Assembly: GCF_001440345.1 (NCBI RefSeq)
Contig: NZ_LJYX01000017.1
Coordinates: 248,001 to 312,000 of the forward strand
DNA length: 64,000 nucleotides
Source: Colwellia sp. TT2012
GTDB taxonomy: Bacteria > Pseudomonadota > Gammaproteobacteria > Enterobacterales > Alteromonadaceae
Reading direction: 5' to 3'
This document shows positions 27,538-35,945 of this stretch, in pieces. Both the position numbers and the translations under genes were made by a program. The notes beneath the pieces are model-generated. The model had not been told where the DNA came from. It saw only the letters and a program-made list of their open reading frames with translations, and made no database searches. Within the stretch, counting starts at the first letter, position 1, and every line of letters begins with the position of its first letter.

Positions 27538-28715
27538 ACATGATAATGATAACTATCTTCGCAATGGCAATGTTTTTAGTGATTTATCACCACCTCCTTT
27601 ATCCGGTGCTGCTCAAATTAGCCACTAGAAATAATAAAGTAGCCCCTCCTAGCATAAAAAAACGTCGTTACATTTTTAGTGCCGAGGACCAAAAACTGAA
27701 TAGTTTTTCAATTGTTATCCCCGCATTTAATGAGGCTAAATTCATTGCTGAGAAAATTAGAAACTTAAGCGTTATTGACTATCCAAGTGACAAATATGAA
27801 CTAATTTTATTATGCGATGGCTGCCATGATGAAACTTATAACATTGCCAAGCAAACCCTATCTGAGCTTGCTTGCCAAGATTTGAACTGCCAATTGATAA
27901 ATTTTAAAGACAATCGAGGAAAAGTGGCGGTGCTCAAAGAGGGGGTAAAAAAAGCAAAGTTTGATAACATTGTCTTTAGTGATGTTTCAGCATTATTGCC
28001 AGTGAATTGTTTACTTATGTTAGATAGCCACTTTACCAATACCCTAGTGGGTGCGGTCTCTGGTGGCTATAAATTCATCAAGAAAGGCACGGAAGGTGAG
28101 CAATATTACTGGCGATATCAATCCATGGTCAAAACAAGAGAAAGCTCTCTTGCTAGTGTATTGGGTGCTCACGGTGCTTTTTATGCACTAAGGAAGTCAT
28201 GTTATGAAGACATTCCAGCGGACACTATTAATGATGATTTTTTGATCCCCATGAATGTTATTAAGCAGGGCTATCGAGTGATTTACGAACCTCGAGTCGT
28301 GGCTATTGAATTAGAGCAAGTCAATTTAGAACAAGATATGACCCGACGTTTAAGAATAGCGGCGGGTAACTTCCAACAACTCATCTATTTACTGCCCTTG
28401 TTATCACCAAAGTATGGCTGGAATGCAATAAACTTTGCTTCAGGCAAGGCGTTAAGAGCAATAACGCCTTTTATTTTAGTGCTTATCTTTATCAGTAATA
28501 TGTACCTAGCTGCCTTTTACAGCTTTTTTCTGGCGCTATTTGTCTGCCAAGTATTGTTATACGGTATGGTCTGGTTAATGAATGTCTTTCACCTAGCACC
28601 CAAGTTAAAAGTATTAAAACTACTCTGTTATTTAATCACTGGCTATTGGGTCGCCCTTAAAGGTTGTTTAAAGTTTATCTTTGGCCGACAAGAAAAAGTT
28701 TGGACTAAAATTTAG
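27531..28715 (+). CDS. membrane glycosyltransferase family 2 (SypQ-like)
   Basis: The protein has 394 residues. A membrane helix at the N-terminus (about 1-25) is followed by the GT-A domain (about 55-290). It contains FSIVIPAFNEAKFIAEKI, the DXD-like LLCDGCHDET and FSDVSALLP, and further on INDDFLIPM (acidic catalytic region) and a RRLRIAAGNFQQL motif. Three to four membrane helices end the protein (about 305-385). The layout is that of processive or membrane-linked GT2 enzymes. It overlaps the preceding gene by 7 bases and is followed after 8 bases by the sugar transferase. Confidence 0.9.
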   Translation: MLDMIMITIFAMAMFLVIYHHLLYPVLLKLATRNNKVAPPSIKKRRYIFSAEDQKLNSFSIVIPAFNEAKFIAEKIRNLSVIDYPSDKYELILLCDGCHDETYNIAKQTLSELACQDLNCQLINFKDNRGKVAVLKEGVKKAKFDNIVFSDVSALLPVNCLLMLDSHFTNTLVGAVSGGYKFIKKGTEGEQYYWRYQSMVKTRESSLASVLGAHGAFYALRKSCYEDIPADTINDDFLIPMNVIKQGYRVIYEPRVVAIELEQVNLEQDMTRRLRIAAGNFQQLIYLLPLLSPKYGWNAINFASGKALRAITPFILVLIFISNMYLAAFYSFFLALFVCQVLLYGMVWLMNVFHLAPKLKVLKLLCYLITGYWVALKGCLKFIFGRQEKVWTKI

Positions 28716-28723
28716 GAGCTACC

Positions 28724-29365
28724 ATGAAACAAACGAGTTTTATTCACCCCAGAATTTCTTTTCTCAAACGAAGTATCGACATAGTTTTTGCCATAATATG
28801 CTTGGTACTCACCTGCCCCTTGGCTGTGGTTATAGCCCTGATGATAAAACTATCAACGCCAGGTCCAATTTTTTATTGCCAATTAAGGGTAGGTAAAGTT
28901 AAATCAAGAAAAGTAGAACATTTCTACATGATCAAGTTTCGCACCATGATTAATGATGCCGAGGCAGAAACGGGTGCGGTTTGGGCTCTCGCTAACGATA
29001 AAAGGCTTACCTATGTAGGCAAGTTACTGAGAAAAACCCGACTAGATGAACTACCGCAATTTATTAATGTTATTAAAGGTGAAATGTCACTGATCGGTCC
29101 TCGACCAGAAAGGCCTGAAATAGTCAAAAACCTAGAAAAACAAATCCCCTTTTATTCTGAGAGAACTTATCAGATCACTCCTGGAATTACCGGCTTAGCA
29201 CAAGTTTCTCAGGGGTATGATACCTGTATTGACGACGTTAAAACTAAAATAGCTTATGACTTTGCCTACTCGCTATCACTCACTAAACTAGGTAGTTGGT
29301 TATTGATGGATATAAGGATACTTTTCAAAACCTTGCTTATAATGGTACTGGGACGTGGACAATAA
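28724..29365 (+). CDS. undecaprenyl-phosphate sugar-1-phosphate transferase (SypR-like)
   Basis: The 213-residue protein of the bacterial sugar transferase (WcaJ/PglC) family starts polysaccharide synthesis by moving a sugar phosphate to undecaprenyl phosphate. An N-terminal membrane helix (about 14-38) is followed by the catalytic part: KFRTMINDAE, RLDELPQFINVIKGEMSLIGPRPERPE (about 107-133) with the active-site Asp-Glu pair, and a terminal membrane-associated helix. It lacks the N-terminal CoA-binding-like half of WcaJ, so it is PglC-like in size. GGAG precedes the ATG. The downstream YvcK-like gene overlaps its end. Confidence 0.94.
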   Translation: MKQTSFIHPRISFLKRSIDIVFAIICLVLTCPLAVVIALMIKLSTPGPIFYCQLRVGKVKSRKVEHFYMIKFRTMINDAEAETGAVWALANDKRLTYVGKLLRKTRLDELPQFINVIKGEMSLIGPRPERPEIVKNLEKQIPFYSERTYQITPGITGLAQVSQGYDTCIDDVKTKIAYDFAYSLSLTKLGSWLLMDIRILFKTLLIMVLGRGQ

Positions 29366-30281
29366 TCTAGCCACAACAATAAAAGAGCTTGTTAAGCCTA
29401 TGACAAATATTAATGTGACTTGCATTGGTGGCGGCCACGGCTTAGGCCACCTTTTAGAGATTATTGATGATTTTGACTTTGTCAATTTAACCGGCATTGT
29501 CAGTACTACCGACAATGGCGGTTCTACCGGCCGTTTAAGGGATAGCGGCGCAACAATTTCCTGGGGGGATATTCGTTATTGTTTATCCAGATTAACCAAG
29601 CAGGCATCCACTAAATCACTGTTATTTGAATATCGCTTCGATAACCTAGGTGACTTATCAGGACATAGCTTAGGTAATTTGATGTTTTGCGCCGTTGATT
29701 CTTTATGCATTAGACCAACAGAAACGGTACAAGTAATGCGAGAGTATTTAGGTATTAAAGCAAATATTTTACCTATGTCCGATGCCATAACCCAACTAGT
29801 GAGTCATTCATCCGAACATTGCTATATTGGTGAAGTAGAGATTGATGATAATGTTAGTCAAGAGATCAATAAACTTGGTTTAACCCCTATGGTAAAACCA
29901 AGTAAAGAAGTATTACAAAATTTAAAAAATGCCGATGTTTTATTTCTTGGTCCTGGCAGTTTCTATACCAGCACTTTACCAAGCCTATTAATGACCGCCG
30001 TAGTTGATGTCATTAACCGCAATAATAATTTAACCGTATATTTTATCGCCAATGTTAAAGATGAATTTAACAATAAATACGATGAAATACATTATCATCT
30101 TGAATTTATTCGAAAGCTTGGACTTGTCAAAGAAATCCATTGCTTGATTCCTCGCCATAGAGTACCTAAGTCTATCGAATTATGTCAGCCATACACAATC
30201 GCCGAACTGCCTGCCGATATACATGGTAAACACCAATATAGATTCTACAGAAACCAGTTACTTGCCTTACTAAAACCCTAG
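29355..30281 (+). CDS. YvcK/YbhK-like UDP-sugar-binding protein (CofD family)
   Basis: The 308-residue protein resembles E. coli YbhK and Bacillus YvcK. A glycine-rich loop CIGGGHGLGHLLE (about residues 22-34) is followed by TGIVSTTDNGGSTGRLRDS, WGDIRYCLSRL, then LSGHSLGNLM and a LFLGPGSFYTSTLPSLL segment. YvcK binds UDP-GlcNAc and links carbon status to envelope synthesis. Members are usually in housekeeping loci; here it ends the first polysaccharide operon. The GTG at 29355 overlaps the previous gene by 11 bases. The ATG at 29400 (MTNINVTCIGGG) would give a family-typical N-terminus and may be the true start. Confidence 0.85.
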   Translation: MDNNLATTIKELVKPMTNINVTCIGGGHGLGHLLEIIDDFDFVNLTGIVSTTDNGGSTGRLRDSGATISWGDIRYCLSRLTKQASTKSLLFEYRFDNLGDLSGHSLGNLMFCAVDSLCIRPTETVQVMREYLGIKANILPMSDAITQLVSHSSEHCYIGEVEIDDNVSQEINKLGLTPMVKPSKEVLQNLKNADVLFLGPGSFYTSTLPSLLMTAVVDVINRNNNLTVYFIANVKDEFNNKYDEIHYHLEFIRKLGLVKEIHCLIPRHRVPKSIELCQPYTIAELPADIHGKHQYRFYRNQLLALLKP

Positions 30282-30389
30282 TATTTCTCCTGAAATTTTT
30301 TCGGTTGCAATTTGCAATTTAATTTGCGACTCAAGACAAACACACCTAGCTATAAAACATAACCCATTGTATTTTAGGCTAAAAATACA

Positions 30390-30405
30390 TGGCATGAACA
30401 TTGCC
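30390..30405 (+). promoter_or_regulatory. sigma-54 promoter of the STAS/OmpA/export operon
   Basis: TGGCATGAACATTGCC has GG and GC exactly 10 bases apart, with TGGCA and TTGC as in the consensus. The predicted start falls near 30417, about 27 bases before the ATG at 30444. The TTGCAATTTGCAATT motif lies about 70 bases upstream (30305-30319). Confidence 0.77.
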
Positions 30406-30443
30406 ATTATATAGGTGTGTTAACTTAATTTGTGAGATTAGTT

Positions 30444-30794
30444 ATGTTAAATAAAACCTATGAATTCAATAACGATTTTATTATTAAACTACATGATAAC
30501 TTTGATGCTGAGGCAGTAAAGATCATGAAAGATGATATAGAAAGGTACAGTAAATTCGCGACTAACATCATATTTGATCTTGAGCATGTAAACTTTATTG
30601 ACTCCTCAGGCATTGGCGCCATTGTCTTTTTATATAAAAGAATGATCACTAAAGGTTATAGCGTATATGTTATTGGCTTAGCACAACAACCCTTGGAGCT
30701 CTTTCAAATGTTGTTTCTAGATAAAACGATAAATTGCTATCAAAATCTCGACGATTACCTAGCGAGTACAACAAATATGCTAGTTGCCAGCTAA
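30444..30794 (+). CDS. STAS-domain protein (SypA-like)
   Basis: This 116-residue single STAS domain of the anti-sigma-factor-antagonist type has the phosphorylatable serine in NFIDSSGIGAIVF (Ser54/55). In Vibrio fischeri the homologous SypA is controlled by phosphorylation of such a serine by SypE and is needed for biofilm formation. The order STAS-OmpA-Wza-CpsD that follows matches sypA-B-C-D. The ATG at 30444 is preferred to the GTG at 30432. The stop overlaps the next ATG (TAATG). No SypE-like kinase/phosphatase is seen in this window. Confidence 0.9.
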   Translation: MLNKTYEFNNDFIIKLHDNFDAEAVKIMKDDIERYSKFATNIIFDLEHVNFIDSSGIGAIVFLYKRMITKGYSVYVIGLAQQPLELFQMLFLDKTINCYQNLDDYLASTTNMLVAS

Positions 30795-31597
30795 TGCTGA
30801 TTCGGCCTCTTTTATTGTCACTCAGCACTGCCATAGCAGTGTTAGCTTGTAGTTCCTCAACAACACTTGATAACAACAGCACGTTACTTTTTGAGGTTAC
30901 TAATTCAAAGAGCAGTGAGAAAGCGCGTATGCATAGCTATATTGTTAGCGCTGAGTCTCAGCTCTTGGCATTAGAACAACAAGGTTCTAAAAATTGTATA
31001 TTGGGACAATTAACCATAGCCGAATCATTGCTAGCGCTAGCGAGACAAGAACATAATGCAGAGATGGAGAAGGATGCTTTTATAACCTTAGTTGCACTCG
31101 ACCGGCAAATACGAAAGATTCGTTGTATCAATCAATATATTAATGGCCGCAGAGGCTGCGGTTATACCAATAAAAGTACCGTGCTTAAACGCTGGTATCG
31201 TGAAGGTGATTTTAAGCAATGTAAAAAACCATCGATGGCTAAAAGCAGCATTGATATAAAGCACACTTTTATCACCGAAACACTGCATGACTTTGACCAA
31301 GACAAAATTAAACCGATATATTATCAAGCCCTCAATAGGCTTATTGATTTAATTAAAAGCTACCCTAGTGCAAAATTACATATTATTGGCCATACAGATA
31401 GCAAAGGAAGCACAGCATATAACAGGAAATTAAGTCAAAAACGGGCCGATACTGTGGCTAAATTTTTTACTGACCATGGTATTGAGGCAGCAAAAATAGT
31501 TATTGAAAGCCAAGGAGAGCAGAGCCTCAGGGAATTAGAGCGTAGTGATGTTGCCCGAGTGTTTAATCGCTTTACTTCTATTTCCTTAGTTTTTTAA
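30794..31597 (+). CDS. OmpA-family lipoprotein (SypB-like)
   Basis: The 267-residue protein has a lipoprotein-type signal with Cys18 in VLACSSS. A helical N-terminal half (about 40-150) is followed by a C-terminal OmpA-like peptidoglycan-binding domain (about 175-265): HIIGHTDSKGSTAYNRKLSQKRADTV with the conserved Asp and Arg that hold diaminopimelate. It would tether the export complex to the cell wall. The ATG overlaps the STAS stop and the gene is followed by the SLBB export gene. The position equals sypB. Confidence 0.89.
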   Translation: MLIRPLLLSLSTAIAVLACSSSTTLDNNSTLLFEVTNSKSSEKARMHSYIVSAESQLLALEQQGSKNCILGQLTIAESLLALARQEHNAEMEKDAFITLVALDRQIRKIRCINQYINGRRGCGYTNKSTVLKRWYREGDFKQCKKPSMAKSSIDIKHTFITETLHDFDQDKIKPIYYQALNRLIDLIKSYPSAKLHIIGHTDSKGSTAYNRKLSQKRADTVAKFFTDHGIEAAKIVIESQGEQSLRELERSDVARVFNRFTSISLVF

Positions 31598-31634
31598 GAT
31601 GTTAGCGATAAACGCACAATCTAGGAGATTGACC

Positions 31635-33743
31635 ATGGGTAAATTATTAATGTTTCTTTTAACCTGCTTATTTGTTATGACAAGTTATGCGCAAGCAAGT
31701 GACATTACTATTCGCCCTGGCGACGTACTACAAATTGAAATCCCTGGTGAAATAGAATTTGAAAACCCCTTCCAAGTGAAAAGAGATGGTACTTTAAACT
31801 TACCTGAAATAGGTAAAATATCCATTGCCGGTAAAACACTAAAGCAAGCAAGCCTAGACCTAGCTCACCTATTAGGTGAAGAATATCGGGCCATCAACAA
31901 CTTTCAACTGTACTTAATTGAAAGACGCATACCTATCCAAGTATTAGGTTTTGTTAATAATCCCGGCATGGTCGATTTACCTGAGGGGGCGAATGTACAA
32001 ATGGCGCTACAAAAAGCAGGTGGCGCCAGTTCAGGTGCCCAGTTAGACCGATTACAATTAAATCGCCAGGGTGTAATCACCATTTTTGATTATAAAAAAT
32101 ATTTAGACACCGGCGACTTTTCAATTTTACCGGATATAAGCCCATTAGATATTATTTTTGTCCCAGCATCCCCCTTGATTGGTAATGTGCAAATGGATTT
32201 TGATGCCGCGACATTATCCGCCAGTGGCGATGGCTCAGCCGCAGAAACGGCAATCAAGGTGTTTGGTGAAGTGCTCAAGCCCGGCATATTTTCATATAAA
32301 GAAGGCAATACCATTGTTGACATGCTGATGAGAGCTGGCGGCGTCACTCGCTATGCCGGCGTTGAACATATCAGAGTCATTAATAATGGCACTCCGCAAC
32401 TGTTTGACCTAAAGAGATATTTAGATACGGGTGATGCATCTCATATACCAAAAATCACCGCGGGCGCAACTTTATTTGTGCCCATACGGGAAGAAGAAGT
32501 TAAACGTGGCTTACGAACCGTCTATGTTATGGGGGAGGTGTTCAAGCCTGGAGCATATGAAGCGCCAGCCGGCACTGAGTTTTTTGATATTTTAGCCAAT
32601 GCGGGTGGGCCCACTCGTTTCGCAGACTCAAGAAAAATCAGAATAATACGCGCTACGGGTCAAGTGGATGCTTTCGATTTACAGGCATTTACCGAAGGGT
32701 TAACACAAGCAGCTATACCAAAAGTGTACCCAGGTGACGCTATCTTTGTACCTGAAAAAACGGATATGAATGAAAAGTCATGGCTTAAAATCACCCCTGA
32801 TAGAGCCATAAGAGTAATGGGAGCGGTGAACAAACCCGGCCGATATGAATGGGGCGACGAAATGAGTTTTCTTGATATCCTAGCTCATGCTGGCGGCCCA
32901 ACGCAAGATGCCGATATGTCACAAATTAGAATAATAAAAAAAGGCCAAAGTAAACGAATGAAGCCCTTCGACTTGGAACACTTCTTCACTGAAGGTGGCG
33001 ACTTTTCTCTTTTGCCTAAAGTAGGCGCAGGAGACACTATTTATGTCAGTGAGCGGCCTCGTGATGTTATTGATAACAAGGCACGATGGTTGCGCCAATC
33101 TCAAGCATCGTCTATTTATGTTTTTGGCCAAGTAGGACAACCCGGTCGATATGCTTTTAATAATAAAATGCATTTTTTAGATATACTTTCCGCCGCTGAT
33201 GGGCCAAATCAACGAGCAGATATTCATAATATTAAAATTACCCACCGCAATAGCGTGCAAAGCAAAGTAACAACGCTTGATTTAGCCTTGTACTTTGAAA
33301 CAGGTGATGAGACCTTATTACCCATAGTCAAATCAGGGGACAGTATCTATGTGCCAGAAAGGGACCGACCCTGGTTAGATTATAAAAAAGAACAAACGGT
33401 GCGCATCATAGGTGCAGTGGCAAAACCTGGCCGTTATTTATTTAGCCCTGATATGACATTGTTAGACTTACTGGCTGAATCAGGCGGTCCGACAAAAACG
33501 GCCTATTTAGAAAAAATAATGGTGGTTAATATATCTCGCAGTCAAACACAAGAGAATGTTAGTCATATATTTAACTTAGAAGAATTTATTGAACATCCAG
33601 ATTTTAACACTTTACCCTTAGTGCGTGCTGGCGATACTGTTTTTGTCCCCGATTTATCGCAAAGCAACTGGAATATATTTATGGCTAATGTCAAAGACAT
33701 CGTTAGTATCGTTTCACTCGTGGCCATTGTGGGAGGGCTATAA
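31635..33743 (+). CDS. Wza-like polysaccharide export protein with repeated SLBB domains (SypC-like)
   Basis: The 702-residue protein has a signal peptide cut after YAQA (about residue 21). A polysaccharide-export (PES) domain (about 23-95; ITIRPGDVLQIEIPG) is followed by six SLBB-type repeats, each opening with a 'V.G.V..PG.Y' strand (VLGFVNNPGMV, VFGEVLKPGIF, VMGEVFKPGAY, VMGAVNKPGRY, VFGQVGQPGRY, IIGAVAKPGRY). A hydrophobic C-terminal helix ends it. Wza has only two to three such domains, so this is a long-barrel version. I chose the ATG at 31635 because AGGAG lies about 8 bases before it. The frame runs 12 codons further up. It exports the polymer across the outer membrane. Confidence 0.93.
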   Translation: MGKLLMFLLTCLFVMTSYAQASDITIRPGDVLQIEIPGEIEFENPFQVKRDGTLNLPEIGKISIAGKTLKQASLDLAHLLGEEYRAINNFQLYLIERRIPIQVLGFVNNPGMVDLPEGANVQMALQKAGGASSGAQLDRLQLNRQGVITIFDYKKYLDTGDFSILPDISPLDIIFVPASPLIGNVQMDFDAATLSASGDGSAAETAIKVFGEVLKPGIFSYKEGNTIVDMLMRAGGVTRYAGVEHIRVINNGTPQLFDLKRYLDTGDASHIPKITAGATLFVPIREEEVKRGLRTVYVMGEVFKPGAYEAPAGTEFFDILANAGGPTRFADSRKIRIIRATGQVDAFDLQAFTEGLTQAAIPKVYPGDAIFVPEKTDMNEKSWLKITPDRAIRVMGAVNKPGRYEWGDEMSFLDILAHAGGPTQDADMSQIRIIKKGQSKRMKPFDLEHFFTEGGDFSLLPKVGAGDTIYVSERPRDVIDNKARWLRQSQASSIYVFGQVGQPGRYAFNNKMHFLDILSAADGPNQRADIHNIKITHRNSVQSKVTTLDLALYFETGDETLLPIVKSGDSIYVPERDRPWLDYKKEQTVRIIGAVAKPGRYLFSPDMTLLDLLAESGGPTKTAYLEKIMVVNISRSQTQENVSHIFNLEEFIEHPDFNTLPLVRAGDTVFVPDLSQSNWNIFMANVKDIVSIVSLVAIVGGL

Positions 33744-33744
33744 C

Positions 33745-34440
33745 ATGTCCGTGCTACCTATTCATTATGCTGAAGTTGAAGCTATCTATAATCAAACAAT
33801 CGGCTCAGGCTATAAAACCTTAGCAGTCACTTCTGCTATAGCAGGCGAAGGAAAAACCACCATAGCGCAAGCGATTGTTGAACGCGCGCAAGTTGTTGGT
33901 AAAAAAGTATTACTCGTTGAAATGAACACTTTTAATCCAGCATTGTCTGAAAAATTATTGATGTCGATGAACAACCACGTCGCTGAAAATGAAATTATTG
34001 CCATCGAAAGTAAAGGTTATAGCTTGCTGCCAGCCCCGCAAAATATCCGCGATGTATTACAGTATAGGGAAAGCAAATTTCTGCTTGACGCGATCAAGCG
34101 TTGGTTGGTAGATTTTGACTGTATTATTTTTGATACTTCAGCATTAACATCATTAAATCAAAGTAATATAGCCGCAGAGATCATTAGTGAAGTTTGTCAG
34201 GGTACTATATTGGTCATAGAAGCGGGCAGAACCCCCGCAAGTTCAATACAAGAGAGCATTGAAAAACTTAAAAATAAAAAAGTTAATTTAATCGGTTCCG
34301 TATTGAATGATAAAAGTAACCCTTCGTTATTAGTCGAGTTGCAACGAGAAAGCCATCGACTTAACTGGCTATGCCCGGTATTGATGAGCAAGCTAAGAAA
34401 AAAATTAGCGTCCACCGTTTTACTCAATGTCTCGATCTAA
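33745..34440 (+). CDS. CpsD/Wzc-like ATPase, SypD-type, with altered Walker A'
   Basis: The 231-residue cytoplasmic P-loop protein starts right after the export gene. Walker A is SAIAGEGKTT (about 30-39). The bacterial tyrosine kinase Walker A' ('LLIDaDlR') appears as LLVEMNTFNP, so its first Asp is Glu and its second is Asn. Walker B is DCIIFDTSAL. The C-terminus (LRKKLASTVLLNVSI) has no tyrosine cluster. It is therefore a kinase-like ATPase of uncertain activity, partnering the separate Wzz at 24984. ATG is preferred at 33745; the open frame extends back into the export gene. Confidence 0.87.
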   Translation: MSVLPIHYAEVEAIYNQTIGSGYKTLAVTSAIAGEGKTTIAQAIVERAQVVGKKVLLVEMNTFNPALSEKLLMSMNNHVAENEIIAIESKGYSLLPAPQNIRDVLQYRESKFLLDAIKRWLVDFDCIIFDTSALTSLNQSNIAAEIISEVCQGTILVIEAGRTPASSIQESIEKLKNKKVNLIGSVLNDKSNPSLLVELQRESHRLNWLCPVLMSKLRKKLASTVLLNVSI

Positions 34441-34739
34441 AGAGAGACTATTTTTATCCCTACCAATTTAAAGATATCAGAGTAATTATAATACCTTTAT
34501 TGCCACTCAGCGACGGGGTAAAAATATTAAAGTTAAGCATTGCTTAATGTGAATGGTTACTCCCAGTTCAAAATAACAACCTAGACGCTAAGCCTGATAA
34601 AATCGTCATTTAGAGCCTTGTCAGCGCATCGTTCATCGTCCAAAATCTATTAAGTATAGAATGACTAAGTACAAAAAAACATACTTATTATCAAGCCGCT
34701 GACAAGCTATGATTGACTACTAACTTAATATACTGGCTA
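34441..34739. other. spacer with inverted repeat between convergent units
   Basis: No gene is visible in this 300-base spacer. CTTGTCAGCG (34617-34626) is repeated inverted as CGCTGACAAG at 34697-34706, 70 bases apart. The purpose is not clear; it may be a long-range hairpin terminator. Confidence 0.4.
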
Positions 34740-35678
34740 TTATTCTTTGCTAAAATCAACCTGAGTTTTAACCGCATAATGATCTGACCAACTAAACTGA
34801 CTAATACGCTGTCGAGAGCAAATACTTTCCGGTGCTGAAAGCCAAAAGTGATCAATGGCTAAACCAAAAACGGGCAAACTGTAAGGTATATTAGGCCATG
34901 AATTAACAAATTCCGTCTTCATGCCCTCCATCAGTTTATCCATTCGTCTTGAATGTTTTGATAAATTCAAATCCCCTATCACTAACGACTTTGTCAATGG
35001 GGTGGTTTTAAGTGATTGCTTTAATTGGTATAAAGTTTTATTCCTAGTTTGCCATAATTTTTCATTACGTGGCGAAGGCGGATGCAAAGTAAGCAAGTTA
35101 ATTTCGTTAAAAGGCAGTTGCCATCGGCTAGTGATTAAAAAGGCACTATGGCCACTTTTATAATATTTAATATGCGTAAATGGGTAGCGACTAAACAATA
35201 GCTGATCGCTAAAAATCTGCTGTCGCTGACTTTCACCACTGACAAAATAAGGAAAATACGGCGTTAACTGCACTATCAATTGCCTCTTTGCTTGCTGGCT
35301 AACACCTTGTAAGGTAATTAAATGATAGTGTTCCGCTATCAGGTGAGCGATTAACTCAGCTAGCTCATTTTCCCCCTCATGGTACTTGATGTTAAATTGA
35401 AAAAAACTAACGGGATCAACACAGGTTTTATTATTAAAGCTGCCGTTGCTATTTAAACAAAGTGCAACAATGAAATTAATCAATAAATAGCCCAGACAAT
35501 CTTGCCAGGAGAGCAAGCTAATAAGCACGAACATTAGGACAATGTATATTGGCAAGACAATAAAAGGCGTTGTAAAAGTATTCTCAAGCCACCAAGGTGA
35601 GTGCGCCTGTTTCAATAAGTACCAAATAATGCTTGGCAAAAATATGAGTATTGACGCAATAACTAGCGTTATCTCCAT
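34740..35678 (-). CDS. endonuclease/exonuclease/phosphatase-family membrane protein
   Basis: The protein has about 312 residues from the ATG at 35678 (AAAGGG upstream); an upstream ATG adds 13 residues. Two to three N-terminal membrane helices (about 1-80) precede an EEP domain (about 95-310). Catalytic motifs are present as IGDLNLS and SWSDHYAV, but the metal-binding Glu of the usual LQEV is Gly in TLQGVS. It may be inactive or use another ligand. It is transcribed against the polysaccharide operons from inside the locus, with its own promoter region at 35680-35930. Its role is unknown. Confidence 0.78.
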   Translation of the reverse strand: MEITLVIASILIFLPSIIWYLLKQAHSPWWLENTFTTPFIVLPIYIVLMFVLISLLSWQDCLGYLLINFIVALCLNSNGSFNNKTCVDPVSFFQFNIKYHEGENELAELIAHLIAEHYHLITLQGVSQQAKRQLIVQLTPYFPYFVSGESQRQQIFSDQLLFSRYPFTHIKYYKSGHSAFLITSRWQLPFNEINLLTLHPPSPRNEKLWQTRNKTLYQLKQSLKTTPLTKSLVIGDLNLSKHSRRMDKLMEGMKTEFVNSWPNIPYSLPVFGLAIDHFWLSAPESICSRQRISQFSWSDHYAVKTQVDFSKE

Positions 35679-35893
35679 AGATACTTGCCCTTTTGACTGA
35701 ATAATTGTGACTTTCATCCTTAAATGTTAGCGCAAAATACCATACTTCACTGGATAGCTCACCCGCTGCTAATTTAAAGCGAACAATAGAGTCAAATTAC
35801 TAATTTGCTTTGCAAAGCTCTAACTGGCTATGCATATTGCGATTAAAGCCGTACTTTTAGCCACTAACTATGCTAGTAAGCTATATATTCAAC

Positions 35894-35909
35894 TGGCCTA
35901 TTTTATGCA
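35894..35909 (+). promoter_or_regulatory. candidate sigma-54 promoter of the third polysaccharide unit
   Basis: TGGCCTATTTTATGCA has GG and GC exactly 10 bases apart and ATGCA in place of TTGCA. It lies 37 bases before the ATG at 35946. Confidence 0.55.
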
Positions 35910-35945
35910 TTTTAAAGTTATGACACTTTGAATTTTAGGTTTAAT

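Noticed and set aside
35823..35839. Alternative sigma-54 site TGGCTATGCATATTGC
   Set aside because: GG and GC are 11 bases apart, one too many; the 35894 site has correct spacing.
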